DNA of 64,000 bases, taken from positions 744,001 to 808,000 of the forward strand of contig QRFJ01000487.1 of the NCBI GenBank assembly GCA_006176705.1, in the 5' to 3' direction. A program made the translations under genes and the position numbers. Of the stretch, positions 11,048-22,940 are shown in pieces. Below the pieces are notes generated by a model, which saw nothing but the letters and a program-made list of their open reading frames with translations, had not been told where the DNA came from and did no database searches. Every line of letters begins with the position of its first letter. Position 1 is the first letter of the stretch. Source of the DNA: Cocos nucifera. Lineage: Eukaryota; Streptophyta; Magnoliopsida; Arecales; Arecaceae.

Positions 11048-13909
11048 TACTAGAAAATGTATCCTGAAGCCAATCATATAAGTTGTAGATGATTAGAATT
11101 AGTATATAAATTATCAAATAATAATAGTTATTTGACTTTTTCATCATCAAAGTTCTATTTTTCTTAAATGAACTCCTATCTTATGATAAAATTCTTAGAA
11201 TCACAATCAATCGATAAAAGAAGGATTTATTAGATGGTTCTTAAACTATTCATGACCAAATGATAAGTTATTAATAAAGAAGATAACTTATCGAGTATAG
11301 ATCATTGTATGTCATATATATTGATTGTCCTCATAACCAAGCAGTATGAAAATACTAGTATGGCATACAGACAGGATGTAGGAGTACATCTACACTGAAT
11401 ATGACCAATATAGTACTCTACTATTAAGAGTAGCTAACTAAGATCAATGAGTATAAGTATTTCTTCGACCTAAGATCACCATGATGACTTGCAAGCAACT
11501 CATTGTACTTTGGTGCCAACCTACCTCTATTTCTAATACAGCAATGGAAGACTTCTGGATATAGTCAAGTATTTATAGAATCAGTATATGAGTCAACATG
11601 GGATTGACTACTCCAAATTAATTTTAGAAAGCGAATGTCTCACTGTGTTTCAATTTAGCAAAACTTAGGCCTAGGTAATCCTCATGAGGAGTCACGAGAT
11701 TTGCAAAATTTTGAAACATAATATACATGACTTATATGAGTGTTGACAGCTAACTTGATGTCATCCTGAGTATTATTAGTCAAAATGATGAATTATATGA
11801 TAACTATAGATCAGGATTCTAAGAATGTTGCTTTGCAAACATTCAATCTATCCGAATGTTGGGTACTATTACTAGATGGTCATTTTAATTGGTACAAAAA
11901 TTGATTTCTGTGCTTTTAGTTTAGGTTCAAACCTATGGGATCACGCACATAATAGATTATTACCTGATCAAATGATTGATCGATGATTGAGAATCATTTA
12001 ATGATCGAATCATAATTGCATTAATGATCGATCAAGTGCAAGTGTTGCAGGAGGATCGATTAGTAATTAGATTGCTAATTAGCTCAATCTAATTGAGCAA
12101 TCGAACTAAGATCAAGTCTAATTGAATTAGATTCAATTAGAATTGATTTGAATTTAATTAGATTATGTCTAATTGATTTATTGGATAAGCCAGTTGCAAG
12201 AAAGAACAAGTCCTTATTCAATTAGGACTTGAATGCACCTAATTTTTAATTTAATTAAAAATTAAATTAAATTTAAATATGATTTAATTTGATTTAATTA
12301 GACTTCTAATTAGACTAGAATTGCCTTTTAATTATGTTGACTCAAATCTAATTAGAATTAGGTTTAAAATATTTTGACCTAATCCAAATTGGAGAGTCCT
12401 AGTTTAACTAGGACTTCTCCTTATTCCCTTGCGCTTAAGAAGGAAACACCCCATGCCCATTTTGGAAGTTTTATGTGAGTTTTTCTCATGTTAAGAAAGC
12501 TCTCCATGCCCACCACATCTGATGGTATTGGGAATTAAAATTTGAATTTTGAATGGTGTTTGAATTAGTCAAACATGGAAAGATAAGGAAGAGTTTTAAG
12601 AATTTAAAACTCTTTCCTTTCTTTTTGGAATATTTTTCCATGCCATTCCTTATTTTTGTGCACCCCTTAATTCTTTCTTTTGGGCTTTGGTTTTCTCATC
12701 TCCATGCAAAAAATATTTGGGGTGGCGTCCAATGCTCCAAGAGTTGGACAGAGTTGGATGCCCCCAAGACTCCTTGGTTTGTTTCCCATTATGACTAGAT
12801 TTTGACCTAATCTTCCACTAAAATAAGGGGACGCCTCCCATATTATCTTTTGGTGTGAAAAATCTGAGAATCCCACGAAAAAGAGAGGGTGAAAAAGGGA
12901 GAAGGGCATGAGGAGGTTGGCGCTCTAAATTGTTGGGGGTTGAACCTTTCTTTTGGACATCAAAGGTTGATGTCTTGTTGAGACAAGATGAAAAGAAGAA
13001 TGTCTTCTCTAAAAATTTCCTCTTGATCCTTTTCTTTTCATCTTTTGTGACTCTTTTCATCGAAGAGATCAGAGAAAAGAGGTTAGGGGGTGTGCATAGA
13101 TGGGTGCTCCAATATTTGGGGCATTGAGGTTTTTTATTAGATATGATTTGATCATGTCTTGATGAGAAGAAAAAATGGTCTTTTCTTAAGGTTTCTTTGA
13201 GAAACCTTTTTCTTCTGAATATTTGTGAGATTTTTCTATGAGAAAAATCCGAGAGAAAAAAACCTAGAGTGTAGGAAAATTATAAAGGAGATGGTCTCCT
13301 CTTGCCTAGGCTTCAAGATTTGTTTAGGACATCAAGGATTAATGTCCTAGAAGAGAAGATGGATCTTCTCTTACAACTTTTCTCAAGCCTTTTATTTTCT
13401 TCTTTTTGGAAGATCCAAGAATTGGACTTCTTCCTTAATCCTCCTCCTTATCTTCGTCCCTTGGAGCGTCCAAGAGATCCAAAAAATATTTTTTAGATTG
13501 ACCAGGAGGAATCCGCAAGAAGCTAACACTTCGAGTAGATCTTCATTCGACGAACCTCCGATCTATATTATAGCCTTTGTGGATTACCTATAGAGGCTAG
13601 ACGCACTGTACAGCTCCAAGCAACAAAGGACAATATTGGATTTCAGCCATGGTGTTCTCGATCTATGCAAAGATAAAAAATTCTCTCTTCTTGACCTAGA
13701 TATGATCTAGGATTTTTAGAATAGTTCTAAATTTAGATATTGACTTGATCAATACCAATCATCCTTCTTTAATTTTTAGATTTATGTTTGCATCATGACA
13801 TATTGTAGGTCCTAGATGTAGGATTTAGTGATTACATTACCTGCATTTGTAGATTAAATAGTTTAATTTATATCTTCCGCTGCATTCTATTCCTGCATGT
13901 TTTCCAACA
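11048..13909 (+). repeat. F 3' LTR
   Basis: 2862 bp, starting TACTAGAAAATGT (TG mutated to TA) and ending TTTTCCAACA. Its length and whole sequence order match both LTRs of D. Open frames of 60-81 codons inside (12553-13127) are chance frames on both strands of LTR sequence. Right flank cttga is candidate target duplication. Confidence 0.88.
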
Positions 13910-14300
13910 CTTGACATAGAGCAGTAGGCATGGGTGCACTAGGGGTAGACATGTTATTCTGAGCTTTTATTCTTCTCTTGACTTGATCTTGAGCTTGGTA
14001 GCGCTTTAATTGGTACACCAATTGCTTTCTTGGACACATGCATGCTCAAAATTGAAGGGAATTAAGGAGAAAAGACAAAAAAAAAGGGCTCAAAAGGGTC
14101 AAGCAAAATTGTTGGAAGGGTTCTCGAGTAAACAGTGAAGAAATAGGAATATTAAGAAAGGGATGGCTCCACTTTAAAATAGGTGGTCTTGACCACTAGA
14201 GTCGACTTGCACTTAGTACGAGTTGACTCGAGCTCAATCTCAAACTAAAAGTACTATCTTTTGCAAAAGAAAAATCAATACTTAAAGTAAGAGACGACTG
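13910..14300 (-). mobile_element. Element C fragment: probable part of its 3' LTR
   Basis: This lies between F's right end and E's left end. It carries the gagtcgacttg / gagttgactcgagctc style of repeats also seen in C's other LTR part (57300-57480). E's target duplication (GACTG here, GACTC at 41496) joins it to C's 3' internal end. I infer it is C's left LTR. It is not directly alignable to the visible part of the right LTR. Confidence 0.5.
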
Positions 14301-16740
14301 TATTAGATTATACCATTGAAGCCAATATAGCAGATACATTATAATAATTTTAAAATATAATTTTATACTTAAATATTGATTTATCAATAAAATAGGTAAT
14401 TTTATTTTCATTCTTGTATAATGTGTCCTTGAATCGTCCAAGAAATTAATAAATTAAAGACACTTATTCTTAAGAGTTGAGAATTAAAGATATGTGTAAT
14501 TAATTCTTAAATTATTCCCGATCAATGGATCATTATAGGGACGATGATTGATCCGGTTAAATAAATCATCCGATTAAATCGATGCATGGATTGCTTTCTT
14601 TGGGATTGATGAGTCTCTAGTCTACAGTGTGGAAAAACTGAGCAAGAGTGCAAGTGATTGTTGGAGAACATCGGTACCGTGCGTCACCATACGAGAGATC
14701 ATATGGATGTCTACTCACCCATCTCTTCTTGATGCTATAGTAGTATGAATAGTTTTTTAATCTACAGTACTTCAATTGCTCATAGTAAGATTGCTATAGT
14801 TTGACTGTACATAAATATGATCTCTTAACTATTTAAATTTTTTGTAATATATGTTGACTATAGTAGGTTCATTGTAGGAGTAAAGTGTGCATCTAGATAG
14901 GATATATCAACCTTAATAGATAAGGAATAGTCCTATGAGATTTGAGAAGCTGACTCCTTAATTCTGTGGCCACAATAAGGTGATTGATGGAAACAAATTT
15001 TCATAAGTTTCATGATTTGGACTCGAGCTAATCGAATCTTGCATACGACAGATATTAAGGTTTGACGAGCTTCCATAACCTATCTTAGTTGGGACTTACG
15101 ATAGAGAAATTGAATCACATGGTAACTATACCTAAGATTCTATTTATTCGGTTCTATTAGATTACCACTACATATTGCTAGGTACTACTAGTGAATTGTG
15201 AGAATTCACTTGAATCATTCTAGATCGATAATTCTTAATGAATGTGAGTTAGAATTGCTCCAACCCACGAAAAGATGTTTCGATGATACTATGATGGGGA
15301 TCATGATATATCTCACTACTAGATATAATTGAATCTATGGGATCACATAACAAAGAAATTTGATCTAGAATTAATCAATTGAGCTTGTGAAATCCCAATT
15401 GGATTAGAATTTAAAGAAATCCTATTGGGTTTAGATGCACCATACTAGCACATGGTTAAACCTAAATTCTTTTAGACTTGGCTCACCTATTAGATAGAAT
15501 TTTGACCAAGTCAAACCAAGCTAACCCATCTAATCTTCCCACCTGCTATTGGATAAGGATGAGAAAGATGAGGTGCTAAGGGTTGGCGCCCTCTTCTCAT
15601 TTTTTTTTATGAATTTTAGAGGGAGAGAGGGGTGCATGCCCTCCTTTCTTCTGGATAAGATCCAGGGTGCATGGCCCTTAGAGTTTGAATAAGAGGGAGA
15701 GGGGCACACACCACCTTTGGATAAGGAGAGGGGTGCACACCCCTGCTATCTGGATAAGGATGAGAAAGATGGGGTGCTAAGGGTTGGCGCCCTCTTCTCA
15801 TTTTTTTTATGAATTTTAGAGGGAGAGAGGGGTGCATGCCCTCCTCTCTTCTGGATAAGATCCAGGGTGCATGGCCCTTAGAGTTTGAATAAGAGGGAGA
15901 GGGGCACACACCACCTTTGGATAAGATCCAGAGGGGTGCATGCCCCATCTGGATAAACCTTGAGGGGCACCAATGTGTGCCAATAGTTAGCACCCTCTTC
16001 TATTTGTTGGTTGTGCATGAGATTATAAGAGAAAGAGAGATGTGGGTGGCAGAAGGAGGAGACCTTTTGCTTTAAGTAGTTAAAATGTCAATGACTTAAA
16101 GCAGAAGAACTCTAGATTTTATTTAAACCCTTTTAAGATTTGATCTCAAGAGAGAATTGATCATAAAATTCCTAGCACCCACTCTAAGATCCCATGCCTC
16201 GTCTCTTCTCACGCCTTCCCACTTCATGCCCTCTCCTTCTCTCTTCCTCTCACACGCCCAAGGTTTTGGGGCGTCTCTTGGATCCATGTGCCCAAGGTGT
16301 TCGACTGATCCGATTCAGATCTACATCCGAAAATAAAAAAGATCCAACCAATCTAGATCTGATCCAGAAAGGTTGATCAAGGTACTTTGGAAGATCCATC
16401 TTGAAAAAGAAGGATATAAAAGGAGGAGCATTCCAAATCGACCGTAAGTGGGTATCCGTAGAGATCGGATGCATGTGCAGCTTCATCAGAACCCATGATA
16501 TCTTCAAATCTAGATCTAGAAGAAACAGTATAATAATATAGATAGGTTTCTATCACTAGCTTATGTTTATCATTGAAATCAGATCATGTATGCTTGTATT
16601 TTCATCATATGAACTAGATTTGTATATGTTAGATTAGATCTAAGCATGCATAGATTAAAATATTTAATCTTGTCTACTACAACCTTTATTTTGAAAATTA
16701 TTTTTGAAATCTGCATGTGTAAAAATACCTAAATCTAATA
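14301..16740 (+). repeat. E 5' LTR
   Basis: It begins TATTAGATTATACC (TG mutated to TA) and ends ACCTAAATCTAATA (CA mutated to TA). The partner LTR begins TGTTAAATATATGCC and ends ACCTAAATCCAACA, which fixes the boundaries. Length is 2440 bp, longer than LTR2 partly because of an internal tandem duplication (15543-15945). Confidence 0.88.
15543..15945 (+). repeat. 201-bp tandem duplication inside E 5' LTR
   Basis: GGATAAGGATGAGAAAGATG starts at 15551 and again at 15752. About 200 bases repeat almost exactly, including ggttggcgccctcttctcat and gggagaggggcacacaccac. E's other LTR (35520-35700) has one copy only, so the duplication arose after insertion. The 125-codon minus-strand frame here is a by-product. 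Confidence 0.88.
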
Positions 16741-16741
16741 G

Positions 16742-16754
16742 TGATATCAGAGCC
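16742..16754 (+). promoter_or_regulatory. E primer binding site
   Basis: TGATATCAGAGCC directly follows the LTR and differs by one G-to-A change from the initiator tRNA-Met site TGGTATCAGAGC. Confidence 0.85.
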
Positions 16755-16827
16755 ATGAGTTTATATGTATGAAAATAAGATGATATCTGATTTCTAATCA
16801 GAACTAAAATTAATATGATTAATAGTT

Positions 16828-16910
16828 TGACATTGGTATAATGCAAGGTTGTCTTGATATAAGATTTACCTCTTACATAAAAAAAGTTGTCCTATATCGA
16901 TATTGGACGA
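16828..16910 (+). promoter_or_regulatory. Conserved leader motif in E
   Basis: The motif reads gcaaggttgtcttgatataa, then gatttacctcttacat, then aaaaaaagttgtcctata. It is about 75 bases after the primer site, in register with the motif in D and F although E is a different family by LTR sequence. The hairpin arms are weaker here. Confidence 0.45.
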
Positions 16911-17529
16911 TTTTGAAAAAGGTTTTTATGTTAGATCTGATTTTTGTTCATGTATGAGATGTTTGAAAGTTTGTTTATATCTAAAAAATAGTTTTGAGAT
17001 TATAAAATATTATTTTATGCAATTAATTTAGATCTAAAATGTAAACTTTAGATCTGAAATTTATGTTTATGTATGAGGAATTGGTTATGGTAAATCAAAT
17101 TAGGTCTAATAATTTGATTACACCTAAGTTGTATTTGGCAGCTAGCAATCTATCCATATTATCAGTAATTAAAAGTGGGCCTACCAAATCACTACATTTG
17201 GAATGCTTTTTCGGTGGCGATCTAGATTGCTTTTGGAAGGGGTGGCTATCCAGATTGCTATTTTTTTGAAAATCTTACAATAAAAATTTTGGACAAAATT
17301 ATTTCTTAAAAAAATCATAAAAAATTCTTCCCCCAACCCTCCCCCTCCTTCAGTGCTACCCGTGGCTCCTTCGTGTGCGAGCCCTGCTGGCAGCTCCTTT
17401 ATATATATTTATGATTCATATATAAATAAATAAATAAATAAACACACATACATACATATATTTATATACTACATATTTATATATTATGATATATAAAAAC
17501 CGCGGCTCCCCTATATATATATATATATA

Positions 17530-18005
17530 TATGAATAGATCGGGCTCCGATCGATCGAATTTCGGTCCATATCTAATTGGATCCCTGACTATTAGATCAG
17601 CATGCATCTTCAAAAATAAGCGCATGAAAAGGCGCACCTTTAGGGCTTAAAAAAATAGGTCTAAAAAGAAAAAAAAGCTTATAACCACCGCTGAAAAAAT
17701 ACTTTAGAAAAAAGACAGGCCTGCTGAAAAAAGCCTATAGATGCTTATAGAAAAAGAAAAAAAGGTGCCTATAGGTGCCTGATAGGAGCCTTTTTTTTTT
17801 TTATCCACAGGCAATTTTTTTTCAAATGTAGGCTTTTTTTTTCAGCTCTAAAATATTTTTTTCAACAGCACCTGAAGGCGCCTCGCATTTTTTTTCAGTC
17901 TAAAGGCACGCCTTTTTAGACACCTATTTTTGGAGATGCATATTGATCCAATTATCGAGATCCGACCAAATATGGATTGGGATCTAATTGATCGAAGTCC
18001 AATCT
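17530..18005. repeat. Foldback (long inverted repeat) inside M
   Basis: The left arm (17550-17640: tccatatctaattggatc, agcatgcatcttcaaaaata, aggcgcaccttta) pairs with the right arm (17890-18005: taaaggcacgcc, tatttttggagatgcat, gatccaattat, atggattgggatctaatt) over about 100 bases. Pairing continues more weakly inward through A-rich and T-rich tracts. It sits between (TA)n runs on both sides. Confidence 0.75.
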
Positions 18006-18401
18006 ACCTATATATATTATATATAAAAATATATATTTATATATTTATAATTTTATTATATATGATATTATATATAAATATATTTATATATTATATATAA
18101 TTATATATATTTACATATTTATATAATAATTATATATATAAATATTTTTATATTTTTATATATAAATATTATATATATATTATTATATATAAAAACTATA
18201 TTATAGTATTATATATATAAATATCTATTTATATATTTATAAATTTTTATTTTATTTATTTATATTTATATAATATTATATATTTATTTATTTTTATATT
18301 TTATATATTTATATATAAATAATATATAACAATATAAACATATTTATTTAAATATTATTATATAAATATATAATATATATTTATATATATTTTTTATATA
18401 A

Positions 18402-18437
<36 letters not shown>

Positions 18438-18440
18438 TAG
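18006..18440. repeat. TA-rich low-complexity tract
   Basis: About 430 bases consist almost only of A and T, mainly tatata with scattered attt/aaat, ending in a pure (AT)n run at about 18405-18437. No gene content. Confidence 0.9.
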
Positions 18441-18671
18441 GAAGAAGAAGAGCAATATTACTAGGGATATTTTGAAAATTTAGTTTCACATTATCAGTAA
18501 TTTGATTATCAAATCAAACATACCAATCAAGATTTTTAATTATTTTACTATAATATTACCTGCATGTACCAAATATAGTAATCAACATTACTGATAATTT
18601 GATGATGGCAATCTATCTTGAAGATAATCCACATTATCTTTCAAGATTGCCTGGCGATGTACCAAATACGA

Positions 18672-19679
18672 TACTAAGGTTTTTGATTTGAACATAATGG
18701 AACCTAATCTAGATGAGTGGTTGTCGGGTCAAGTATTGATTAAGATTAGGTCAAGAGTGCTCTAGATTAAATCAATGGTTGTAGTTGGTCTAATTGATTG
18801 ATAACCATATATTAAATTGATTAACCCAAAAATCTGATTTGGCTTAGTGGCTCGAGCATGAATCACTTAAGCTAACCTATTTGAAACCAATTGACCAATT
18901 GGTGTCTAAGACAAGTACTTGAAAGGTGCTTATTTAATTTGAACCCTTGATCCTTCAATGAGTAACCTCCCACCGATCTCCACTTACCTAGCTAGTTTGG
19001 TACATTGAGTCTTGAATAAGGTTGCTGGGTGATTTTGTCTAGCCCATGCCAATTAGATTAGTCAGCCTAATGACTAATTAGATGAGACCTAAATTAAAAC
19101 TTTTTCGCACATATTAAGTCTAGTGGTCTTCTACCATTGTAGATATACGAGTATGCACTACTAGTGTTGATTATTCTCGATTGGTCACAATGGTTCAGTT
19201 GCACCAGGAACATGCAACCACTCTATTAGCAAAGGATTGCTATAGGGTGATGATGTGGTTGGACCCAATATCTATCAGGTGAGGGATCTAATGATGACTT
19301 CACACTTGCTTTTGAATAGTAGATCTGACTTAACTAAAAAATATGACCAATATCTATCAGGTAAGCCTACATGATTTAGAGACCGAATTACTACAACATG
19401 CTTGGACAAGCATTGGACAAAAGAATTGTCCACTCATTGATATGTATGTTATCAATATCTATCAGGTGAGGTGCACGTATATTGATGGAACCGTAGTATC
19501 CACTAAAAATTCTTATCATGTTAGGGTTTTTATTTCTCTATTCGGAGAGTGTAAGAGATTCAAAAAAATAGTAAGAACTTATTTGTCTTTTAAAGTCCCT
19601 AGAATAAATATAGAATTTAAGTATAAATATCTAACTCGAATCACTACTCTCGCAGTTTAACCATATCAGCTTCAAATCC
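18672..19679 (+). other. E leader (3' part), non-coding
   Basis: Sequence between M and the gag remnant. It includes blocks similar in style to D/F leaders (gattggtgtctaagacaagta near 18895; cttacctagctag near 18985). A phrase like aatatctatcaggt recurs near 19268, 19350 and 19455. The 105-codon frame at 19343-19660 shows no gag motif and I do not treat it as a gene. Confidence 0.55.
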
Positions 19680-20450
19680 TTTAGCCTGTATTCTTGAGTC
19701 CAACCGATTGACCAGAATTAACTTCAAGGATTGGCTCAAAAAAGCTCAAAATTATTTGATTTTGGAGAAAATAGGATATGTACTTGACCAAAATCCCTGC
19801 TTTATTAAGCCATCCTAGTGCTGAATAGAGGACAACATAGGATAAATGGATAAATGATGACAATCAGGTCAAGTGCTGCATACTGGCTTTAATGACTAAT
19901 AAATTACAAAGCTAGTATGAGCACATGCCAATTGTCAGGGCCATGATTACCCACCTAAAAAAATTGTATGGTGAGCAAAACCACACTCAACATTTTGAAG
20001 TATTTAAGAGACTCTTTAACTCCAAAAACGTGAGGGACAGTCAGTCCACATCATTGTATGATAATGATTAAAGACCTAGAGGAGCTTGAGAAGCTTAGCT
20101 TAATAATGCAAAAAGAATTACAAGTAGATTTGATCCTACAATTCCTTACTAGTTTATAATAGTCAATTTATTATAAATTACTATATGAATAAGTTGGACT
20201 ACACCTTGTCCGAATTGCTCGACATGTTGGTTATTGCAAAGAGAATCTTAAAGAGTTCAAGGGGCTCTATTCTTGTTGAGGAGCAGGCATTTTCCTCCAA
20301 AAGAAAGTTTACTTGGAAGAAGCTGCAAAGAAGCAAAAGAAGGAGAGTGAGTCGAAGGACACTCCAAAAAAGCTATAGAAAAAGAAAAATATTTCCACTG
20401 CAATACTAATGACCATTAGAAAAGGAACTATCCATAGTACCTGAAAAGCC
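19680..20450 (+). pseudogene. E gag remnant with zinc knuckle
   Basis: The gag N-terminal motif is readable as LESNRLTRINFKDWLKKAQN and GYVLDQNP near 19690-19800. A later part (20185-20300) reads MNKLDYTLSELLDMLVIAKR and GSILVEEQAFSSK. The zinc knuckle near 20386-20430 reads KYFHCNTNDH, stop, KRNY. First and last Cys are Tyr and one Trp codon is TAG, all G-to-A changes. Several stops and shifts are present. Confidence 0.8.
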
Positions 20451-20529
20451 TAAAGACCAAAAAGGGTGATACACCTTTAAAAGGTATATCTAGTTTGCTT
20501 ATTATAGAATCTAACCTAACAATTTCCTC

Positions 20530-21237
20530 TACTTCTAGAGTTGGGTATTGGACTCTTGTTCAAGTGCTCATATATGTACTTCTATGCAAGATCTGGTAGA
20601 AAGTAAAGGGTTGAGGCATGGTGAGATGATCCTTCATATCGACAATGGAGTAAGAATTGCTGCTAAGCCATTGGAACCTATCCTCTTTGATTACCGTCGA
20701 GCTTTAGATTAGTTTTAAAAGACTATTTTATATACCTGTAGTCAGCTAAAATTTGATTTCTGTATCTATACTAGCATAAAATGAATTTGATTTCAATTTT
20801 AATAAAGACTTATATTCTATTTATTTTTTAAATAAATTGATTACATGTGATCTATTAATTGATAGTTTGTATCACTTATATGTTGATGTGTATGTGAATA
20901 TTAACGAGTAAATAGCAAGTGCTGTAGGTCATAAAAGATCTAGAGATGATGTTAACTATAAGTATATGTAGCACCTTAGGCTTGGCTATATTGGAGAGGA
21001 CAGGATAAACAAACTCCAAAAAGATGAGATATCCTTGGCTCATTTAACTCTAAGTTGTATTTAGTTTATGAATCATGCATTCAAAAAAAAAATAACCAAG
21101 TTACCCTTTATAAGACATGGGGAAAGGACCACTAAGATATTCACCTCGATACACACTAACATGTCTAGACTATTTGATATGCAAGCTAGGAGTGGTTACC
21201 ACTTCTTCATCACCTTTACTGATGACTTCTCATGGTA
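20530..21237 (+). pseudogene. E protease, pre-integrase and integrase N-terminus
   Basis: Protease reads SWVLDSCSSAHICTSMQDL near 20535-20595; the active-site D-S/T-G is D-S-C. Pre-integrase follows at about 20960 (HLRLGYIGEDRINKLQK). Integrase starts at 21068-21237 with DMQARSGYHFFITFTDDFSW. The frame stops where H inserted, between the W and the next codons of the DDFS-Y-GY block that resumes at 29301. Confidence 0.82.
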
Positions 21238-22916
21238 TGTGATAAATACCATAAATTCACCAATAAATATTAATTTATTAATTAATTTATATTTATTTTT
21301 AAAAATTAATAATCAATTTTTATATTTTTTTAAAAAATTAATATTTTTATTAATTAAAAATTAATTAAAAATAATAAAAATAATAAAAAATATTTTTTTT
21401 GTTACAACAAAATAAGTTTGAAGCAAAATGTAGTTAAAATAAACCATATATGATTTTTTAAAAAAAAATTAAAATAAGAAAAGAAAATAGCTTAATTATC
21501 TCATCAAGCCAAGCCGCAAAGCCAAGCTAAGTTGGCATGCCACTCAAGCTGGCTCAGCCGGTCCACGATCCAGGCATGGACTACCAGCTCAGCAAAAGAT
21601 ACCCAATCATAGCCTGCCATGTGGTGGATCAAGATTGCTAAAAGATCTACAGGAAATTCATCACGGTGTATAGGGGTAAAATGGTAAATTCTCATAGCAA
21701 GGCACATGCTGATTGATCCGATCTTCAAATGCGCCCGATCTATGCAATCCACGGCTATAGTTATTGTATGATCGGACGACTATGGTGGATCCCAATCAAG
21801 ATCGAACGGTCCGTATCTTTTCCTACTCTAATTCGAAGCTGATCAACGCCAAATCTTCATTCGACGGTCGTGAGCGATCCTAAAGTTAATTCGGCAGTCC
21901 AGAAAGCTCCCGGCAATGATTAAACTTCCTCAGCGCGATTCGATGGCCCAATTCTCTTCCTCAGCATGATTCGACAGTCCGATTCTCTTCATCAGTGCGG
22001 TCCGACGGTCCATGTTTAAATCCGACTGGAAAAAGGATTTGAGAATGTTTTTTACGCAATCTGATGGCCAAAATACCCCATCAAGCTCCATGCAATGGCC
22101 AGAATTTAATCCGACCTAATCTAGGCTATTATACATCCATTTTTGGCGATTTTGGGATAATTTGATCCAGATTTGATGGCCAAATTTTATCAGAAGAGCA
22201 GAACTCAATCCAGGAGCTATTTTAATCCAAATTTCACTCGGATTTCTTCCTATTTTGATGATTAAAATGGACCTTAGTCCCACATTATCTGCAGAAAAAT
22301 CCTCCAGCCCTCCAATACCTATTTAAAGGACTCCAAACCATCAAATCAATCTATCTTCGATCATGAGAAGGAGTTTGGTAAAGGTTAGAGCCATATTTGA
22401 ATTAAAGACTGCTTCAAGGCAACGGATGCTACGAAGAAGAGCCGACTTCTATACCATCTCAATGCCGACACCGATCCAAGATCAAGATCAACTATTTTTA
22501 TTTTTTTTTATTTTTTTTAATTTTATATATTTAAATTATGAACTTTTAATTAATGCAAAACTTTCTTTATGCACTTTAAATTTTAACTTTTTATTTGTAA
22601 TTTAATTTCTACACTTTAATTATTACTCTTTATTTTATTGCAAGTACACGCTAAGATCTAAGTAAGAGATCTTTGTACCCAAATTTTATTTTTATACTCT
22701 TTAAATTTTTATTATTTAATATCATTTAAAATTCTATTTTTTGACTTCAAAATTTTTTTCTAATTTTTTTTAAAAATCAAAGAATACAAAACTAAAACAC
22801 TGCATTCTCTGTAGATTCGAACCGACTCACTACTTTCTACCTATTTTAAATTATTTAAGAAGTCAAAATTAAACCGATAAATATGATGTCCTAATGACAA
22901 CATCATGCTCTTATCA
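21238..22916 (+). repeat. H 5' LTR
   Basis: 1679 bp from TGTGATAAATACC to GCTCTTATCA. The 3' LTR (27556-29300) is collinear throughout. It includes a shared AT-rich start and a GC-richer block of repeated gat(c/t)cgacggtcc-type units (21840-22020). Confidence 0.92.
22318..22329 (+). promoter_or_regulatory. H LTR TATA-type box
   Basis: CCTATTTAAAGG lies about 590 bp before the LTR end. The same 12 bases occur in the LTR of the unrelated copia element B (60159-60170). H's 3' LTR has the degraded form gcatttaaaggg. Confidence 0.45.
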
Positions 22917-22918
22917 AG

Positions 22919-22940
22919 TTTTTGACATCATTGCTGGAGA
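22919..22940 (+). promoter_or_regulatory. H primer binding site (tRNA-Asp type)
   Basis: The stretch begins TTTTTGACATCATTGCTGG two bases after the LTR and fits the TTGGCGCCGTTGCCGGGGA-type site of Athila/Tat elements after several C-to-T and G-to-A changes. Confidence 0.75.

Larger units (their letters stand above)
5561..13909 (+). mobile_element. Element F: 5'-truncated Ty1/copia retrotransposon, sister of D
   Basis: A partial 5' LTR (to 6248), a TGGTATCAGAGC primer site, a 4.8-kb interior and a 2862-bp 3' LTR form one element. LTR and interior are collinear with element D (46846-57185), so both are one family. The interior has a long non-coding leader and then heavily mutated protease, integrase, RT and RNase H pieces. 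RT carries the same internal deletions as D. The left end of the 5' LTR is missing, so a left target duplication cannot be tested; the right flank is cttga. Confidence 0.88.
17129..18671. mobile_element. Element M: TIR element within E leader
   Basis: The left end reads TTGTATTTGGCAGC and the reverse complement of the right end reads TCGTATTTGGTACATC. Both are followed by related GCAATCT...ATTATCAGTAAT sequence, giving imperfect terminal inverted repeats. CTAAG flanks both sides, but no clean target duplication is visible. There is no transposase. The interior is TA-rich and holds a foldback sequence. Superfamily not assigned; hAT- or PIF-type MITE are options. Confidence 0.5.

Noticed and set aside
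15616..15993. 125-codon minus-strand frame with repeated Pro/Ser-rich segments
   Set aside because: Created by the 201-bp tandem duplication in E's LTR1; not conserved in LTR2 as a whole.
19343..19660. 105-codon plus-strand frame in E before gag
   Set aside because: It consists of leader sequence with recurring aatatctatcaggt phrases and no gag or other motif; the real gag motif begins near 19690.
21504..21752. 82-codon minus-strand frame
   Set aside because: Located in H's 5' LTR; the collinear 3' LTR does not keep it.
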